64,000 nt of DNA from Bugula neritina (Eukaryota > Bryozoa > Gymnolaemata > Cheilostomatida > Bugulidae), in assembly GCA_964035545.1 (NCBI GenBank), contig OZ037767.1:8608207-8672206 (forward strand), written 5' to 3'. The position numbers and the translations under genes were made by a program. How positions within the stretch are numbered: the stretch's first letter is position 1; every line of letters begins with the position of its first letter. Of this stretch, positions 40,101-52,000 are shown one piece after another. The notes under the pieces were generated by a model. That model ran no database searches. It worked only from the letters and a program-made list of their open reading frames with translations, and had not been told where the DNA came from.

Positions 40101-43100
40101 AAGCAGTTATGTAATATAGAGAGACAGCTACTCAACAGAGAGCTTCAAGCAAGCAAAATTCTTGCAACAAGGTTGATTGAATACAAAACAGCTGCTGTTA
40201 TTCTTATAGCAGCATGCATTGTATAAGAGATAGCCTGATGGTTTACATAGTTTACATACAGTGACATACCACTGAAAATTATTAGAAACCACAGAAAAGA
40301 TATAAAGGAGAGAATGCTGGCACAAAGGAAGTATAGCAATGTGGTCAAATATATGGCTGAAAACTGACCTAGAGATAAATAAGTACAAAATGTACATAAT
40401 ATAGCTAAATCAGCAAAGCCAAATGATTTGATATAAAAGTATTTTCTGGGAATTTAGTGAAACTTTGTAGCATTATTTAAAACTCCACCTTTGAGCAAGA
40501 CCCGTATGAAGTAAAGCCAATCTTAATTTCATTAGTGTCATAAGAATGCAGTCATTATGACATAGTTCGTTCTTTCTATACTTTACAGCTGGTACTAAAT
40601 GTACATTTCAACTCTTTTTTAGAAACAAGCCAAGTTGCTTTGGTTGAAAAGTGCTTTTTTTGATGATTTTTTTGCAATGCAGCAGTATATAATTTACAAT
40701 GCTCCAAAAATATTTCTGTATTAGGAATGTTGGTATACAAACAGCTTGCAAGAATAATTCTTCATTGAAAATACACTTTGAATTTTTTTTACAGACTTAA
40801 TTTAAATGTTGAATTGTGGGACCTTTCCAAAATATTCATCTCAGAAAAGAAGAAACTATTCTAAAATTTATATGCTTCTTTTTACTGTTCTCTAAATATT
40901 TTTATTGACTTGCATGCATGCCATGTAAACAAATGCTTTTAAAACATATATATAGTTATACAGTGTCAGACATTTTTAGATAAGATGTTGTTTGAAATTA
41001 CAAATTTAATCTATCTATTTTAATACATATCTTTATATTTATAATAATTTTTTTGATATATAGAAATATTAGATAGTAGGGTGGCTTAGTTATTTTCATA
41101 GTATAGGTGTGTAAGTACGTGAACATGTTAATACAAATGAGCCAGTGCCTTCATAAACGTACAGGCATGTGTTCCAACCCATAATTTGGAGCATTTGGAG
41201 TTCAGTAAGACAGAGCCCACTAGTGCAGCTATACTGTGTACTAGCATGTTATTATTGTCCTAAGAGTTGAAAGGTTAGCAGCTCTAAACAGACTGGTTAC
41301 AGTCAGCAAAGCAAATAATAATGACAGCTGCCAGCTTCAGATTTGCTCACTAACCAAAACCACAAATATGCTTTGAAGTTTTGTTTTTCGTGCTATTTAT
41401 CATTAACAAAATTTTTTAAAAAAATTCTGAAACTGCTCATATGTGTATTTATGCCAAAATATTAATCTCAGAAAAAATGAAACTTATACTAGTAGTAGTC
41501 TTCACTCAAACCTTACATTTCTACTTATTTTATGGGCCTTCTATATATCATCGAGACTGCCCCCAATCCCTGTAGGGGGAGACAACTTTAAAATACAAAT
41601 CCCCTTGAGAGATGTCTGAAAACCCTCTATTATAAAACATAAAAAATACAAGTTAAATGGTGGTACGATCACTTTTTAAAAAAATCACTTTCTAAGATAT
41701 TTTCAAGCAACAATGCTTTCTTACCAACTATTTATCTTTTCACATACTTCAATTGCATATTGACACTTTTAAATTCCACTAACGATGTATTTCTTTATGT
41801 TAAAACTACTTTCTTGATTATCTCTGAAAATAAAGCTGCTTAAAATGATCAAATGAAAATGACCTTCACTAATTGCTATATATTATGTTTTAAGCTAGTA
41901 AACCTCATGTACTTTGGCACAGCACCCACCTTGGTAGCTGAGGGTATCTGAATATCTCCAGAGCCAGTAACACAGCTGGAAAACTTACTAAAGACGATAG
42001 GTTCTGTTGGCAGAGGCTCGCCTAAATCCGCGCAAAGGTCTTTGTAGTTCAAGCCAATTCCTATAATCTAAAAGTTTCACTCGTTACAGTCTTCAATAGT
42101 TAGAAAGATGAACATAGATTTTAGGCTCAGACTAAAACTGACTTTCAGAATGTCACAAAAATATTAAACTAGCAATAATCAATATGTTCAGAGTAAAATT
42201 ATCATAGTGATTGAGTAATACCATATAACAGCAGCAGCACTTTACCTTTCCTGGGTTGGTGATTGGAGGATGCAGCGTAACATCATCAACAGATATTCTA
42301 CTGGCTGTGGACTCCAAGCATCTGAAATTTAAGCAATGGCCTGTCATAATCACTACCAAATATATAGTTATATAGTTATACCAAAATTGTTGTAAAGTCA
42401 GACATCAGGAATAGCATGTAGTTATTGTAATGTTAATATATTATATACCAGTATAAACTTTTTCATTACAATTACAATACAATTGCCATTGATAAAAGTT
42501 ATAAGAAATCTGCATCTAGCTACTGGCATATCAAGCTCATCGGCCTAAATCTTGAAAGAAGTACAAACAATAATTTCAAAAACAACACCTAATAATATTA
42601 GCATTGCATCCAATCTTTAGGTTGAATTTATGCTACTTTACTTGTCAGTTGTCTAGTATTTTGCAAGCTAGTAAATTTATCTATTCAATTTAATAATATA
42701 TTTACAGTTACAAAATATAGATAAAGTCATAAACAGCAATTTTGAATTCCAGCTTGGTTTTACTTTTAGTTTTTCCACTAATATTTCAAAAACTGATTTT
42801 AATTAAATAAATTATTGTTGATTATATTATTATTTATTGGTGATAAAATATTTAATTCATTGTGATTAATTTTAAGTATTTTATATTTTAAAACTAATAC
42901 TAATACTAATACTAATAGTAATAGTAATACTAATACTAATAGAACCTGGCAGCCTCGGTCAGCAACTTGTTGTGGTCTAAACACAAAGCAGAGCAGACGT
43001 CAGTTGGTAAATCTGGAGAGAAATCATTCAGATTTATAATATTTGTGTCGTCCACTCTCACTCCTATGCTGTGCCTACCAGCCTGACTGAACTGTAGAAT

Positions 43101-43106
43101 ATGCAT
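37109..43106 (-). CDS. FAHD2-type protein, copy B (leaderless), 7 exons
   Basis: Exons in transcript order: 42946-43106, 42246-42321, 41930-42067, 38223-38282, 37761-37913, 37426-37547, 37109-37259; 286 aa. Exon structure and phases are those of copies A and C. The start used is MHILQFSQ because the upstream leader is broken: about 17 nt present in copy C are missing and the leader codon for Cys is TGA here. The product would therefore lack the 22- to 26-residue extension of A and C. Metal-ligand-type residues are kept ([15 protein letters not shown]), but the near-invariant Arg of the ARD motif is Gly. Intron 3 is 3.6 kb long because of a foldback element at 38766-41629. The frame is otherwise intact, so the gene may still be expressed, perhaps in the cytosol and with altered activity. 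Confidence 0.87.
38766..41629. mobile_element. Foldback element with about 890-bp inverted arms
   Basis: Left arm 38766-39655 is repeated in inverted orientation as 40742-41629 with few differences. Outer ends read TAGAGGGGTTTCAAAC and, inverted, TAGAGGGTTTTCAGAC. Shared inner words include ATTCTTGCAAGCTG, AATTATGGGTTGGAACACATG and CTCCCCCTACAGGGATTGGG. The unique centre is about 1.1 kb and shows no transposase-like frame. The element sits in copy B intron 3. Copy C has the uninterrupted site (CAACCAATTATAAAACAT) at about 45478, so the insertion came after the B-C duplication. No clear target-site duplication longer than 2-3 bp can be read. Confidence 0.88.
42893..42943. repeat. (ACTAAT)n hexanucleotide microsatellite
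   Basis: Eight to nine hexamers ACTAAT/AGTAAT directly next to the exon 1 donor of FAHD2 copy B. Copy C has only a single ACTAATAG at the same place, so the tract expanded after duplication. Confidence 0.9.
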
Positions 43107-43906
43107 CTTCCTTCTTCACACTGAGTGCGCACAACTTCTATCAGATAACAGCGAGGACCACCCTCATAACTATTTCAGCTAATCATACCATTATAAGTTG
43201 TGTGAGTTGTCTCCTCAAGACTCAAGAACTGTATTGAGTGCCATTTCTCCTGCTAATTTCATTAGTTGATGAGTTGATTTTGAAATTCATTGAAGTGCTG
43301 ACGCGGGGACCTTGCCAGACTTTTACACATTACAAAACCTCCTTTGAAATACACAGAGAGTGCATGCATGTTGAACAGTTTTTCAGCATCAAGAATCTTT
43401 TTAAACTGACAGCAGCTCATAACACCATACTGGTCATCCTGATAATGCTGACGATAGTATAAATATACAATTTGGAATAAAATTTGCCATTGTTTTTGAT
43501 TTACAACTAAAGGCTTTCAATGTGAATGCAAAAATTACTCAGCAGTTTTCATTATAAATAAAAGCAAAACATACTTAAACCTGGTGAAATTATTAGTCTA
43601 AGAAAGTTGAAAGAACTCCCTAAGTATTATTAAATACACAAGTGATTGCTTCAAATAGCATTTTACTTCTACTTTGGCTGTCATTATTTGCTGAGCCAGA
43701 GCTTTGTATTATGATTTTAAAGGTTTCTAACTGCTGGTACTAAACGTTAAGCAAAAGTAGAAATATATGAGAATATAAATACAGTAATATTTTTTATTTA
43801 ATTTGAACTAACAAGCTAAAGTAGGACACATGCTATTATGCTAGAGGACCTGCACATCCTTACTACACACAGCAACTATTACATATAGCATAGAAACCAG
43901 CATATC
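43107..43906. other. Spacer between FAHD2 copies B and C
   Basis: No gene. It is almost wholly duplicated from the A-B spacer (blocks near 43196-43325 and 43395-43690). It holds a candidate copy C poly(A) signal, TTTATT at 43793-43798 read on the minus strand, 109 bp past the stop. Confidence 0.6.
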
Positions 43907-46900
43907 TTATAAGAAAGTGTTAGTAAGAGTCCCTACATTCTGTAAGTCAATTGTAACTGTGTCTCCAGATTGTATGTATTTTGGTGGATTGAAACCCATT
44001 CCAGTGCCCCCTGGTGTCCCAGTCAGTATAATATCTCCAGGTGATAGAGTAAACAACCTACCAAGTTAGAAAACATGAAGTAGAAAGCAGATAACGCTAG
44101 AGAAAAAAAGACAATAAAGTTGTAAATCTTACAGCAAACGACTTTATTTTGCTGATAAAACAGTAGCAATATAAAGGAGTTTATTCCTGAACATTTAAGG
44201 TTGCTGAGGAAAGACAACTTACCCTGACAAGTAAGATATTAGTTGTGGAATTCTAAATACTAGTTGATCAGTGTTACTTTTCTGTCTCACTTCCCCATTC
44301 ACTTTAGTGGATATGTTCAGGTTGTGTACATCTTCAATCTCGTCCTGAAATTCATAAACTTATCCATCAAGTTGGGTTTTATTAACTTTTCACTTTAAAC
44401 ATTGCTGAACTGAAAACACATTAAAAAAACTTGGTAAATTGCGAAAATTGTGTCAAAAAAGATCTAGTTTTTTCTGAAACTCTAAGCAGTCTAAGATCTA
44501 AACTGTGTGAAATCAAATCTCTGTAATCCCCAAAAGAAACTAAAACTATTTACCTTAGTTACAATGTCGCTGAATAAAGGGCAGAATTTGTCCATAGATT
44601 TGGCTAATAAGAACTGACCACCATTTTTAGTAGCACTGACCATGTCACGGGCTGTAAGATCATTGGCTACGGTGTACCCAAACACATGCTCCATAGCATC
44701 AACTTCCTGTATTATTAACTTGCAGTTGTGTTATCTCATAGTATACAAGGTATAACTGATAATTCAGAGAGTTCATGACTGCAGGTTAAATATTTCCTAT
44801 CACATGGTTGCTGTGTTTGTAGAGCTATAAAAACTGGCAGACTAGAAGGAGCTTGCAAAAAATGAAGCTTTACTGCCAAAGAAAAGATTGAAATAAATGT
44901 AGTCAAGATATAAACATGCTTAGATAAAACAATACCTTTACATTTCTTCCTTCTTTAGATATAACAACCACCAGTTCACACTCATAGTCTAACCCCTGAA
45001 AGTTTACAGAAACTAGACATAATGTGTCAAAAGTGACATCTGATGATACACAAAACTTCACTATATACTGAGTAGCACATGCACAACTCTGGTCTTTGCG
45101 ACATATTGTCTAAACAAACTGTAGACACCATGAACAGGTGCACTTGTTAGTTTAAAATTTTCTGCAGTATTAGCCAACAACTTGCATACACAACTCAAAT
45201 AATTGAGGTTCTACAGCTAAAGATTAAGAGATGAAACAATCCATGACTCTGTGCTATGCTTTGAACTAGAGTTTGAAGTTGGACTAATATTTTTATAGTA
45301 ACTTTGATATTTATCAACTTTAATGCATATAAATAAGTCTCATAAGACAAGTTTTGAAACAGTTTCATGGAGATTTCTTCCTTTTCTTAGGAACGAAAAA
45401 CATGAAACTATAGAAAAATCAAAATTTGACTCACTATAATTTATAATGCTGGAAATTTGTTTCAACCAATTATAAAACATAAAAAATACAAGTTAAATGG
45501 TGGTATGTTCAATTTTTTTTTTAAAAATCACTTTCTAAGATATTTTCAAGCAACAATGCTTTCTTATCAACTATTTATTTTTTCACATACTTCAATTGCA
45601 TATTGACACTTTTAAATTTCATTAATGATGTGTTTCATTATGTTAAAACTACTTAGTTGATTGTATTTACAGCTTACAGTACCTTATCTCTGAAAACAAA
45701 AGCGACTTTAAATGATCCAATAAAAATAAACATCACTTAAAGTTATCCAATGTGACGCAAGCTAGTAAATCTCATGTACTTTGTCACAACACCCACCTTG
45801 GTAGCTGACGGTATCTGAATATCTCCAGAGCCAGTAACACAGCTGGAAAACTTACTAAAGACGAGAGGTTCTGTTGGCAGAGGCTTTCCCACCTCCTCAC
45901 AATGATCTTTGTAGTTCAAGCCAATTCCTATAATCTAAAATTTTCATACATTACAGTCTCCAGTAGTTGGACAGATGAACATAGATTTTAGGCTCAGACT
46001 GAAATTGACCTTCAGAATGTCGCAAAAGAATAAAACTAACAATAATTAATATATTAAGAGTAAAATAATCATAGTGATTGAGTAATACCATATAACATAG
46101 GCAGCACTTTACCTTTCCTGGGTTGGTGATTGAAGGATGCAGCGTAACATCATCAACAGATATTCTACTGGCTGTGGACTGCAAGCATCTGAAATTTAAG
46201 CAATGGCCAGTCATAATCACTACTAAATATATAGTTATATGATTATATCATAATTGTTGTGAAGTCAGACATCAGGAATAGCATGTAGTTATTGTAATGT
46301 TAATATATTATATACCAGTATAAACTTTTTCATTTATAATACAATGCAATTGGTAAAAGTTATAAGAAATCTGCATCTAGCATATCAAGCTCATCAGCCT
46401 AAATCTTGAGCAAGTTACAAAGAACAATTTTAAAAGCAACAACTAATACTATTAGGCTTAGCATTAACTCCAATCTTTAGTTCAAATTTATGCTACTTTA
46501 TTTGTCTAGTATTTTGCAAGCTATTAAATTTAATATTATATTTACAGTTAGAAAACATAGATAAAAAGCAATGTTGAACTCCAGCTTAGTTTTAGCTTTT
46601 TCACTACTACTTTAAAAATTGATTTTAATTAAATGAATTATTATTGATTATATTAGTATTTATTGGTGATAAAATATTTAATTCATTGTGATTAACTTCA
46701 AGTATTTTATATTTTATAACTAATAGAACCTGGCAGCCTCGGTCAGCAACTTGTTGTGGTCTAAACACAAAGCAGAGCAGACGTCTGTTGGTAAATCTGG
46801 AGAGAAATCATTCAGGTTTATAATATTTGAGTCGTCTACTCTCACTCCTATGCTGTGTCTACCGGCCTGACTGAACTGTAGAATATGCATCTTCCTTCTG

Positions 46901-46968
46901 CACACTGAGTACGCACAACTGCTATCAGATAACAGCGAGGTTAGTTTAAACAGTAGGACCGCCCTCAT
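43907..46968 (-). CDS. FAHD2-type protein, copy C, 7 exons
   Basis: Exons in transcript order: 46730-46968, 46113-46188, 45797-45934, 44936-44995, 44554-44706, 44223-44344, 43907-44057; 312 aa, all phases consistent. The leader MRAVLLFKLTSLLSD, with no acidic residue before its final Asp and followed by VCRRK, resembles a mitochondrial targeting sequence; it precedes the conserved MHILQFSQ block. Family residues are intact: [50 protein letters not shown]. This copy looks like the complete, ancestral-type member of the B-C pair. Introns and flanks align with copy B almost throughout, except for the foldback element, which is absent here. The physiological substrate is unknown. Confidence 0.9.
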
Positions 46969-48344
46969 AACTATTTCAGCTAATCATACCATTATGATTG
47001 TGAACTATATATAACTTAGTATATACAATTATTTTTATCTCGTCAGTGAAACTAACACCGTGGCTACTATTTGCCGTTATCAAAAGGACAAATTTACCCA
47101 CATGACCGTCACGTGATACGTTACCGCCGACACATCAAGGCGCATGTATTATTAGATCAATCGAACCCACCCAGCAGCCGCTATAAGAAATCACAATTAC
47201 CATTTGAAAGCTCATTACTTCTACCTGCACATTTATTTTCTTTGGCATATTATTCTGAGAAATAATGGTAAGCTGTTACTTTGCAGCTGCTGATATCTAT
47301 GAGAATGGTCACCAACTACTAGCAAATCAAACCAGTAATACATATTTTTATTAAAATTCGATCACTGTTGAGCAAATCTACATACACATGGTTAGAAAAC
47401 ACTGGTAGCGTGGTTCAAAACAGATTGATAACTCCATTTATAATGTTAGAAAGTAGTACAATTTATTTGCTCATTAATTCTATTCTCAGATTCACTTGCT
47501 AGTTTACAAGCAATAGAAAGTTTAGCCACAACTTTCCATTAAAATAGCTGCAATGTAATGTGCTAATCTTTCCCAGAAATGATGAAAAGTACAAATACCA
47601 ACATTCATATATAGATTTACCAATGTAAATCTTATGATGAGATGTATGGCTATTGTATTCTCAATACAGTATAACTGAACATTATTTTACTGTACCTAAC
47701 GGCTGAGTATTGTCTACATTTAGTGTAATATTGTACTTATTTCCTATTTATTTCCTATTATTTTTGTTTGGGTGTTTATTTTCTACTCTTGAGTAAAATA
47801 TTATAAACCAGTATCTTTGTGATAGAAGTTAAAGGTTGTTTCTTAAGAGTTATCTACAATTTAGATATATTGATATATTATATTGCAGATATATATCATG
47901 GCATATCACTGTGATGGTATTTTGTAGATTTTGTATCATTGAAATGTTTTAACCACAGAGTTTACATTCAGTATAATCAGAAACATAAATCACAACAACC
48001 TATGACTGCTTGTTGCTAAGTAAACACCATAAGAGAAGTATTTCCAGTACAATTATTGATTATTAATAAACAACAACAGGTAATATGTAAAAACTTAATG
48101 TACAACATTTCTGCAGAGAAATAAGGTCTGATATTAGACATGATGACTGCTATAAGTTGTTAAAAGCTTGAACACACACAGAGGATAAAAATATACATAG
48201 TGTTGTTATTACATATTTTGTTTCTTCTGATTTCCAACACATAACATTGTATTTCAAGTTTGATGTATGCCAAATAGATAAAAATCATCAAATGACTTTA
48301 AAAATTGTTCAGTTGCTGAAACCAATTGTGATGGGATAGAGGCT

Positions 48345-48480
48345 ACTGAATACAACTCCCGAACCCTTCAACTTGCCCATTCTAAAATCCCTCATATAGA
48401 TATAAATTAAGTACATGAATTTATCAACAGAAATAAAACCATCCATGCTTTGTATCAAACACGGTTTGACAAGGATTGTG
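48345..48480 (-). pseudogene. Probable GPCR remnant (TM3/second loop)
   Basis: Minus-strand translation gives DGFISVDKFMYLIYIYMRDF. It lines up with the end of TM3 in the receptor at 21716-27321 (GFVSVDRFVHIVYPLRY), including the DR-like motif (here DK). No other receptor segment is found nearby in the right order, so this is a fragment. Resemblance is moderate and could be chance in a hydrophobic segment. Confidence 0.35.
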
Positions 48481-48530
48481 TGTAGTACAAGATGTGTCAA
48501 TTGAATGAAAGTTTGTTACAGGAAAGTACC

Positions 48531-48607
48531 AAGTTTACTGCAGGAAATCACAGCTTCTCTGGTTACCATAGCAACCATTATATGACTTATTTAGCTTTCC
48601 ACTAAGG
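48531..48607 (+). pseudogene. Decayed fragment of the nested membrane-protein gene
   Basis: About 75 bp closely match 53447-53531, the first membrane segment of the gene at 50182-54145. The translation starts VPSLLQEITASLVTIATII and then meets two in-frame stops (TGA, TAG). It is a partial duplicate left outside SERAC1, on the same strand as the intact gene. Confidence 0.75.
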
Positions 48608-48871
48608 TATAAAAATGCAATACTGATTGTTCTGAGCATCTTAGCAATTAAATACTTTTGGTTGCGACAAGTTGTTTCTAAAACTTTCCTCTGAAAATTT
48701 GCATCATTTTCAAGTGACTTACTTATGTTGCCCTTTAGTCATTGTGTGTCTCAACTGTCAACCAAAGAATGAAAAAAATCTTTAAGAATTACACAAATTA
48801 TTGATTCGAAGCTTTTTTGAAAATGACATTTTAATTTTGATTTAGTTTTTATCATTTGCTGGATTGATTTC

Positions 48872-48877
48872 TTTATT
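48872..48877 (-). promoter_or_regulatory. Candidate poly(A) signal of SERAC1
   Basis: AATAAA on the minus strand, 220 nt past the SERAC1 stop codon. Confidence 0.4.
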
Positions 48878-49096
48878 TCTTGGAGCTTCTTGTTTAAAAA
48901 TGCTGGTACTGAGCATCAAACATAAAACATTGCAATTGAAGAATCGAAATGGTAAATAAATATTCATAAAATATAAGATGTGACTTTGCATAGATGCACT
49001 ATGAAACAACTTTCAAGCTAGTGATAACAATGAACAATCTACAAATAACACGTTTGTACATATTTATAGTAGCCACCAATCTTAAGTTATTGTACA

Positions 49097-52000
49097 CTAA
49101 AAGTGCAAACATCCATAAAGATGGGATAACTCTGAACTATGAGTACTTTCTCCATTATCTGCAGAGTCTTGTTTACGAAGTATGTGATTAACAGTCTCTA
49201 CCAGAGAAAGGTATATGGGACTACTTCTGTCCTTTGGTTTACATATAGTGATGTGGTTGTCTTCCCTTAGCAAAATATTCTCACCAACCTCTAGTTCTGA
49301 AACAGAAACAGCGCATGTTTGTATAAGATTAAAACACTAGTGAAATATTTTAATACATATTATTTTGAATTACACAAGGGTAATGCGCTAAAAATACTCC
49401 GCACAAGACAATATTACACTTCTATGTAAATCTACACTGTAAGCAGGAGGTGATGATAACTCCAAACTCTAATGCAGGAACATTTTTAGTTTGTCATTGC
49501 AGTCAGTAACATGCAACATTATTATGCGACATAGATCATGGAATGTTACTAAACAGAAGGATGGATTCAATCTGTTTGCGTCATAGCTGCTGTTGACAGC
49601 GCATGTGGGTGGCACAATGTAAATCAGCAGTGGCTTTTATTTTCTCCATATTGATTATCAACAGTGAGAATAGAAGAGAATTCGCTGCTATATAATAAGA
49701 GCACTTAGGCCAAAGCAAAATATACCGATAATCAAACAATAAGTGCACAAAGGACTCTTGAATTACTTTTAGCATTTCCAGATTAATTGAATATTTTAAT
49801 TGAATGGATAAGTGATAGCAAATGATTAGTCTGAAAGACTGGAGGATATTTGCATTACCTATTGGCTGTCATAAAAAGTATATGCCCTCTCTAGAGTATT
49901 CAAATCAAGTTGTGTTATAAATAGACAGCATATCAACAGAGGAGATAGGTCACCTTAGTCACAGCAGCTCTGCTTACACTCAAGGGCACTGGCGGCAGCA
50001 TATTGTAGCAGCGTAACTACAGTTGGCACAACCAAATAATAAAACTAGAACAGACATTGGTAAAGTACCGTTGCTACCATATTGGTTTGTTGCTACCGTA
50101 TTACTTTACTGGACAAACTCAAGAGGTTTGAAAAGTGGTAAAAGCCTTTCCAGATTTCCTTCAGGAGACAGATGTAGTGAGATGGAGAGTAAAACTGCTG
50201 GTATGAGCGGAATTCAGAGAGTAAGCAGTAAACCAACCATTCGTAACAACACAAAAGACTCAGCCACTCACAACGAGACTCTGTCTCCTACCACCACAGG
50301 TGAGTTCCTCCCAGAGTACTGTCACTGGTGTGCTAAATGGAGGCTAATATAATATACAGTACTACCTCCACATCTCATCAAGCTGTGGGTCACAAAATCT
50401 CCATTTGTGACAGTTGAATGTCAAAGTTAAATTTGGCCATTTTGTCCCATACACACATACAAAAGTCACAAAATGGGGGCCCAAGCCCTATTCCTGGAGG
50501 TAGGTGCAGTAATGGAGAAATTGAGAAAAACTTGTGTTCTAGATTAGAAATGTAGTATAAGAAGTTATGTTCTCGCGAGAATTTCAACCAGCGCCCCAAA
50601 CCAAAATTTAATAAAATTAAAGAACTTAGGCTACCCCAATTTCTCTACTATATAACTGCTCCTAAATGTTCTCGTGATCCATAGAGTTTCTTTCGTGAGG
50701 TATGGAGGAAGCACTGTATTTATATTCACTTGACACGGCAGCTTTCCTTTAGTGACTGCTGACTGAAAGAGTGGGTAGCTGTTACAGAACAATTTCCATT
50801 CACAAACTTGTCCAGTCAATCCCTATCAACTCAAAACTTGAGCATTTATATAAAACATGAAATATTTTCAATTTTTAACTAATTGTATATGTGATATGAA
50901 GAATCAAGGTTTAGCTAAATTTAGTAAATTTATAGGAAAGAAGGAGAATGTAGAGAGAAATAAAAAGCAGATAGACCGTGCTGTATGGGCCAAAATAATG
51001 AGCTTTCTTACAAATATTATGTACATCACGTTAATGTTTTATTGCATATATGAAAATAATTCAACCCTGCTAATTTAGGACAATTGCAACATGCACCAAC
51101 AACCATTATATTCCAGTATTTAATTGGCACTATTAATGAAATATTTTAGTTGAATGGACAGCCAGTAGTCAATTATAATTTTCCCAAGTTTAAGATAAAG
51201 TGCAGTGAGCCAAAAAGTTATCCAAACATTTCAACTTTAAATTGAATACTAATACACTATGCTGCTATTGCTTATAGCTATTGCTCTGTTTGTATAACCA
51301 ACAGTTTGTTATAAGTTGGGTTGAGATGCAAGGGAAGGACAAATGTGATAGTCCTGGTCAACTAACAAAGCACTGAGCAGCAGTCGCAACTGCATCATAA
51401 ATGCATGTTTTACTTCACTATAAGCAATATAAAAACTAGTTGGCATATAGACAGCTGGCTTTGGAAACCAGGAAAGCATAATTTTGTTTCACAACTAACA
51501 GTTTTGATCCCAACTCTGAAAATAAAACTTTATAAGTGTGTGTTACTACCAGTGGTCAAAGTTGGGGGGGGTTTGAAAGTCCCCAACTATTTTCTCCAAA
51601 ATTTACCACAGGCTACCATCACATTTCGAAACTCTAACTTGTCTCAGTATAAACAATCATTGTTTGGTTTCTTTGCATGTTACTCTCAGTTTGCACAAAT
51701 GCAAATAGATTAGTAAGTACTTGAACTTGAACACTGCTATATACATTACATGCTCATACATTACAACTCTGCACAAATCAAGTATCCTCAATTCTATTTG
51801 TGTTCATTGGTTTCTATTCGAAGTCAAAAATTGCTACATGAAGCACTCACTTTCTGAATTCTATGCAATAATTAATAATTACAAATGAGCAATACCAAAA
51901 CATATCAGCATTGTTAGTTTACAGTGGTTGAGTTTGACTTCACCAATCAATACGATCTGATTTGTTGAACATAGAATTAGCCTGAAACAATGGTTTCCTA

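Larger units (their letters stand above)
46969..49096. other. Spacer between FAHD2 copy C and SERAC1
   Basis: Upstream of copy C (about 46970-47270) is its probable promoter, with an E-box palindrome TCACGTGA near 47112. From 47270 to 48300 nothing is recognised. Between 48345 and 48610 are two decayed gene fragments, listed separately. A minus-strand AATAAA (TTTATT at 48872-48877) is the likely SERAC1 poly(A) signal. Confidence 0.5.

Noticed and set aside
40128-40397. 89-codon minus-strand frame in the centre of the foldback element, as a possible transposase remnant
   Set aside because: It is Cys/Phe/Leu-rich, shows no DDE or zinc-finger pattern and is no longer than expected by chance in AT-rich DNA.
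51405-51713. 102-codon plus-strand frame inside the intron of the nested gene
   Set aside because: No recognisable motif, no good splice context and AT-driven composition; likely chance.
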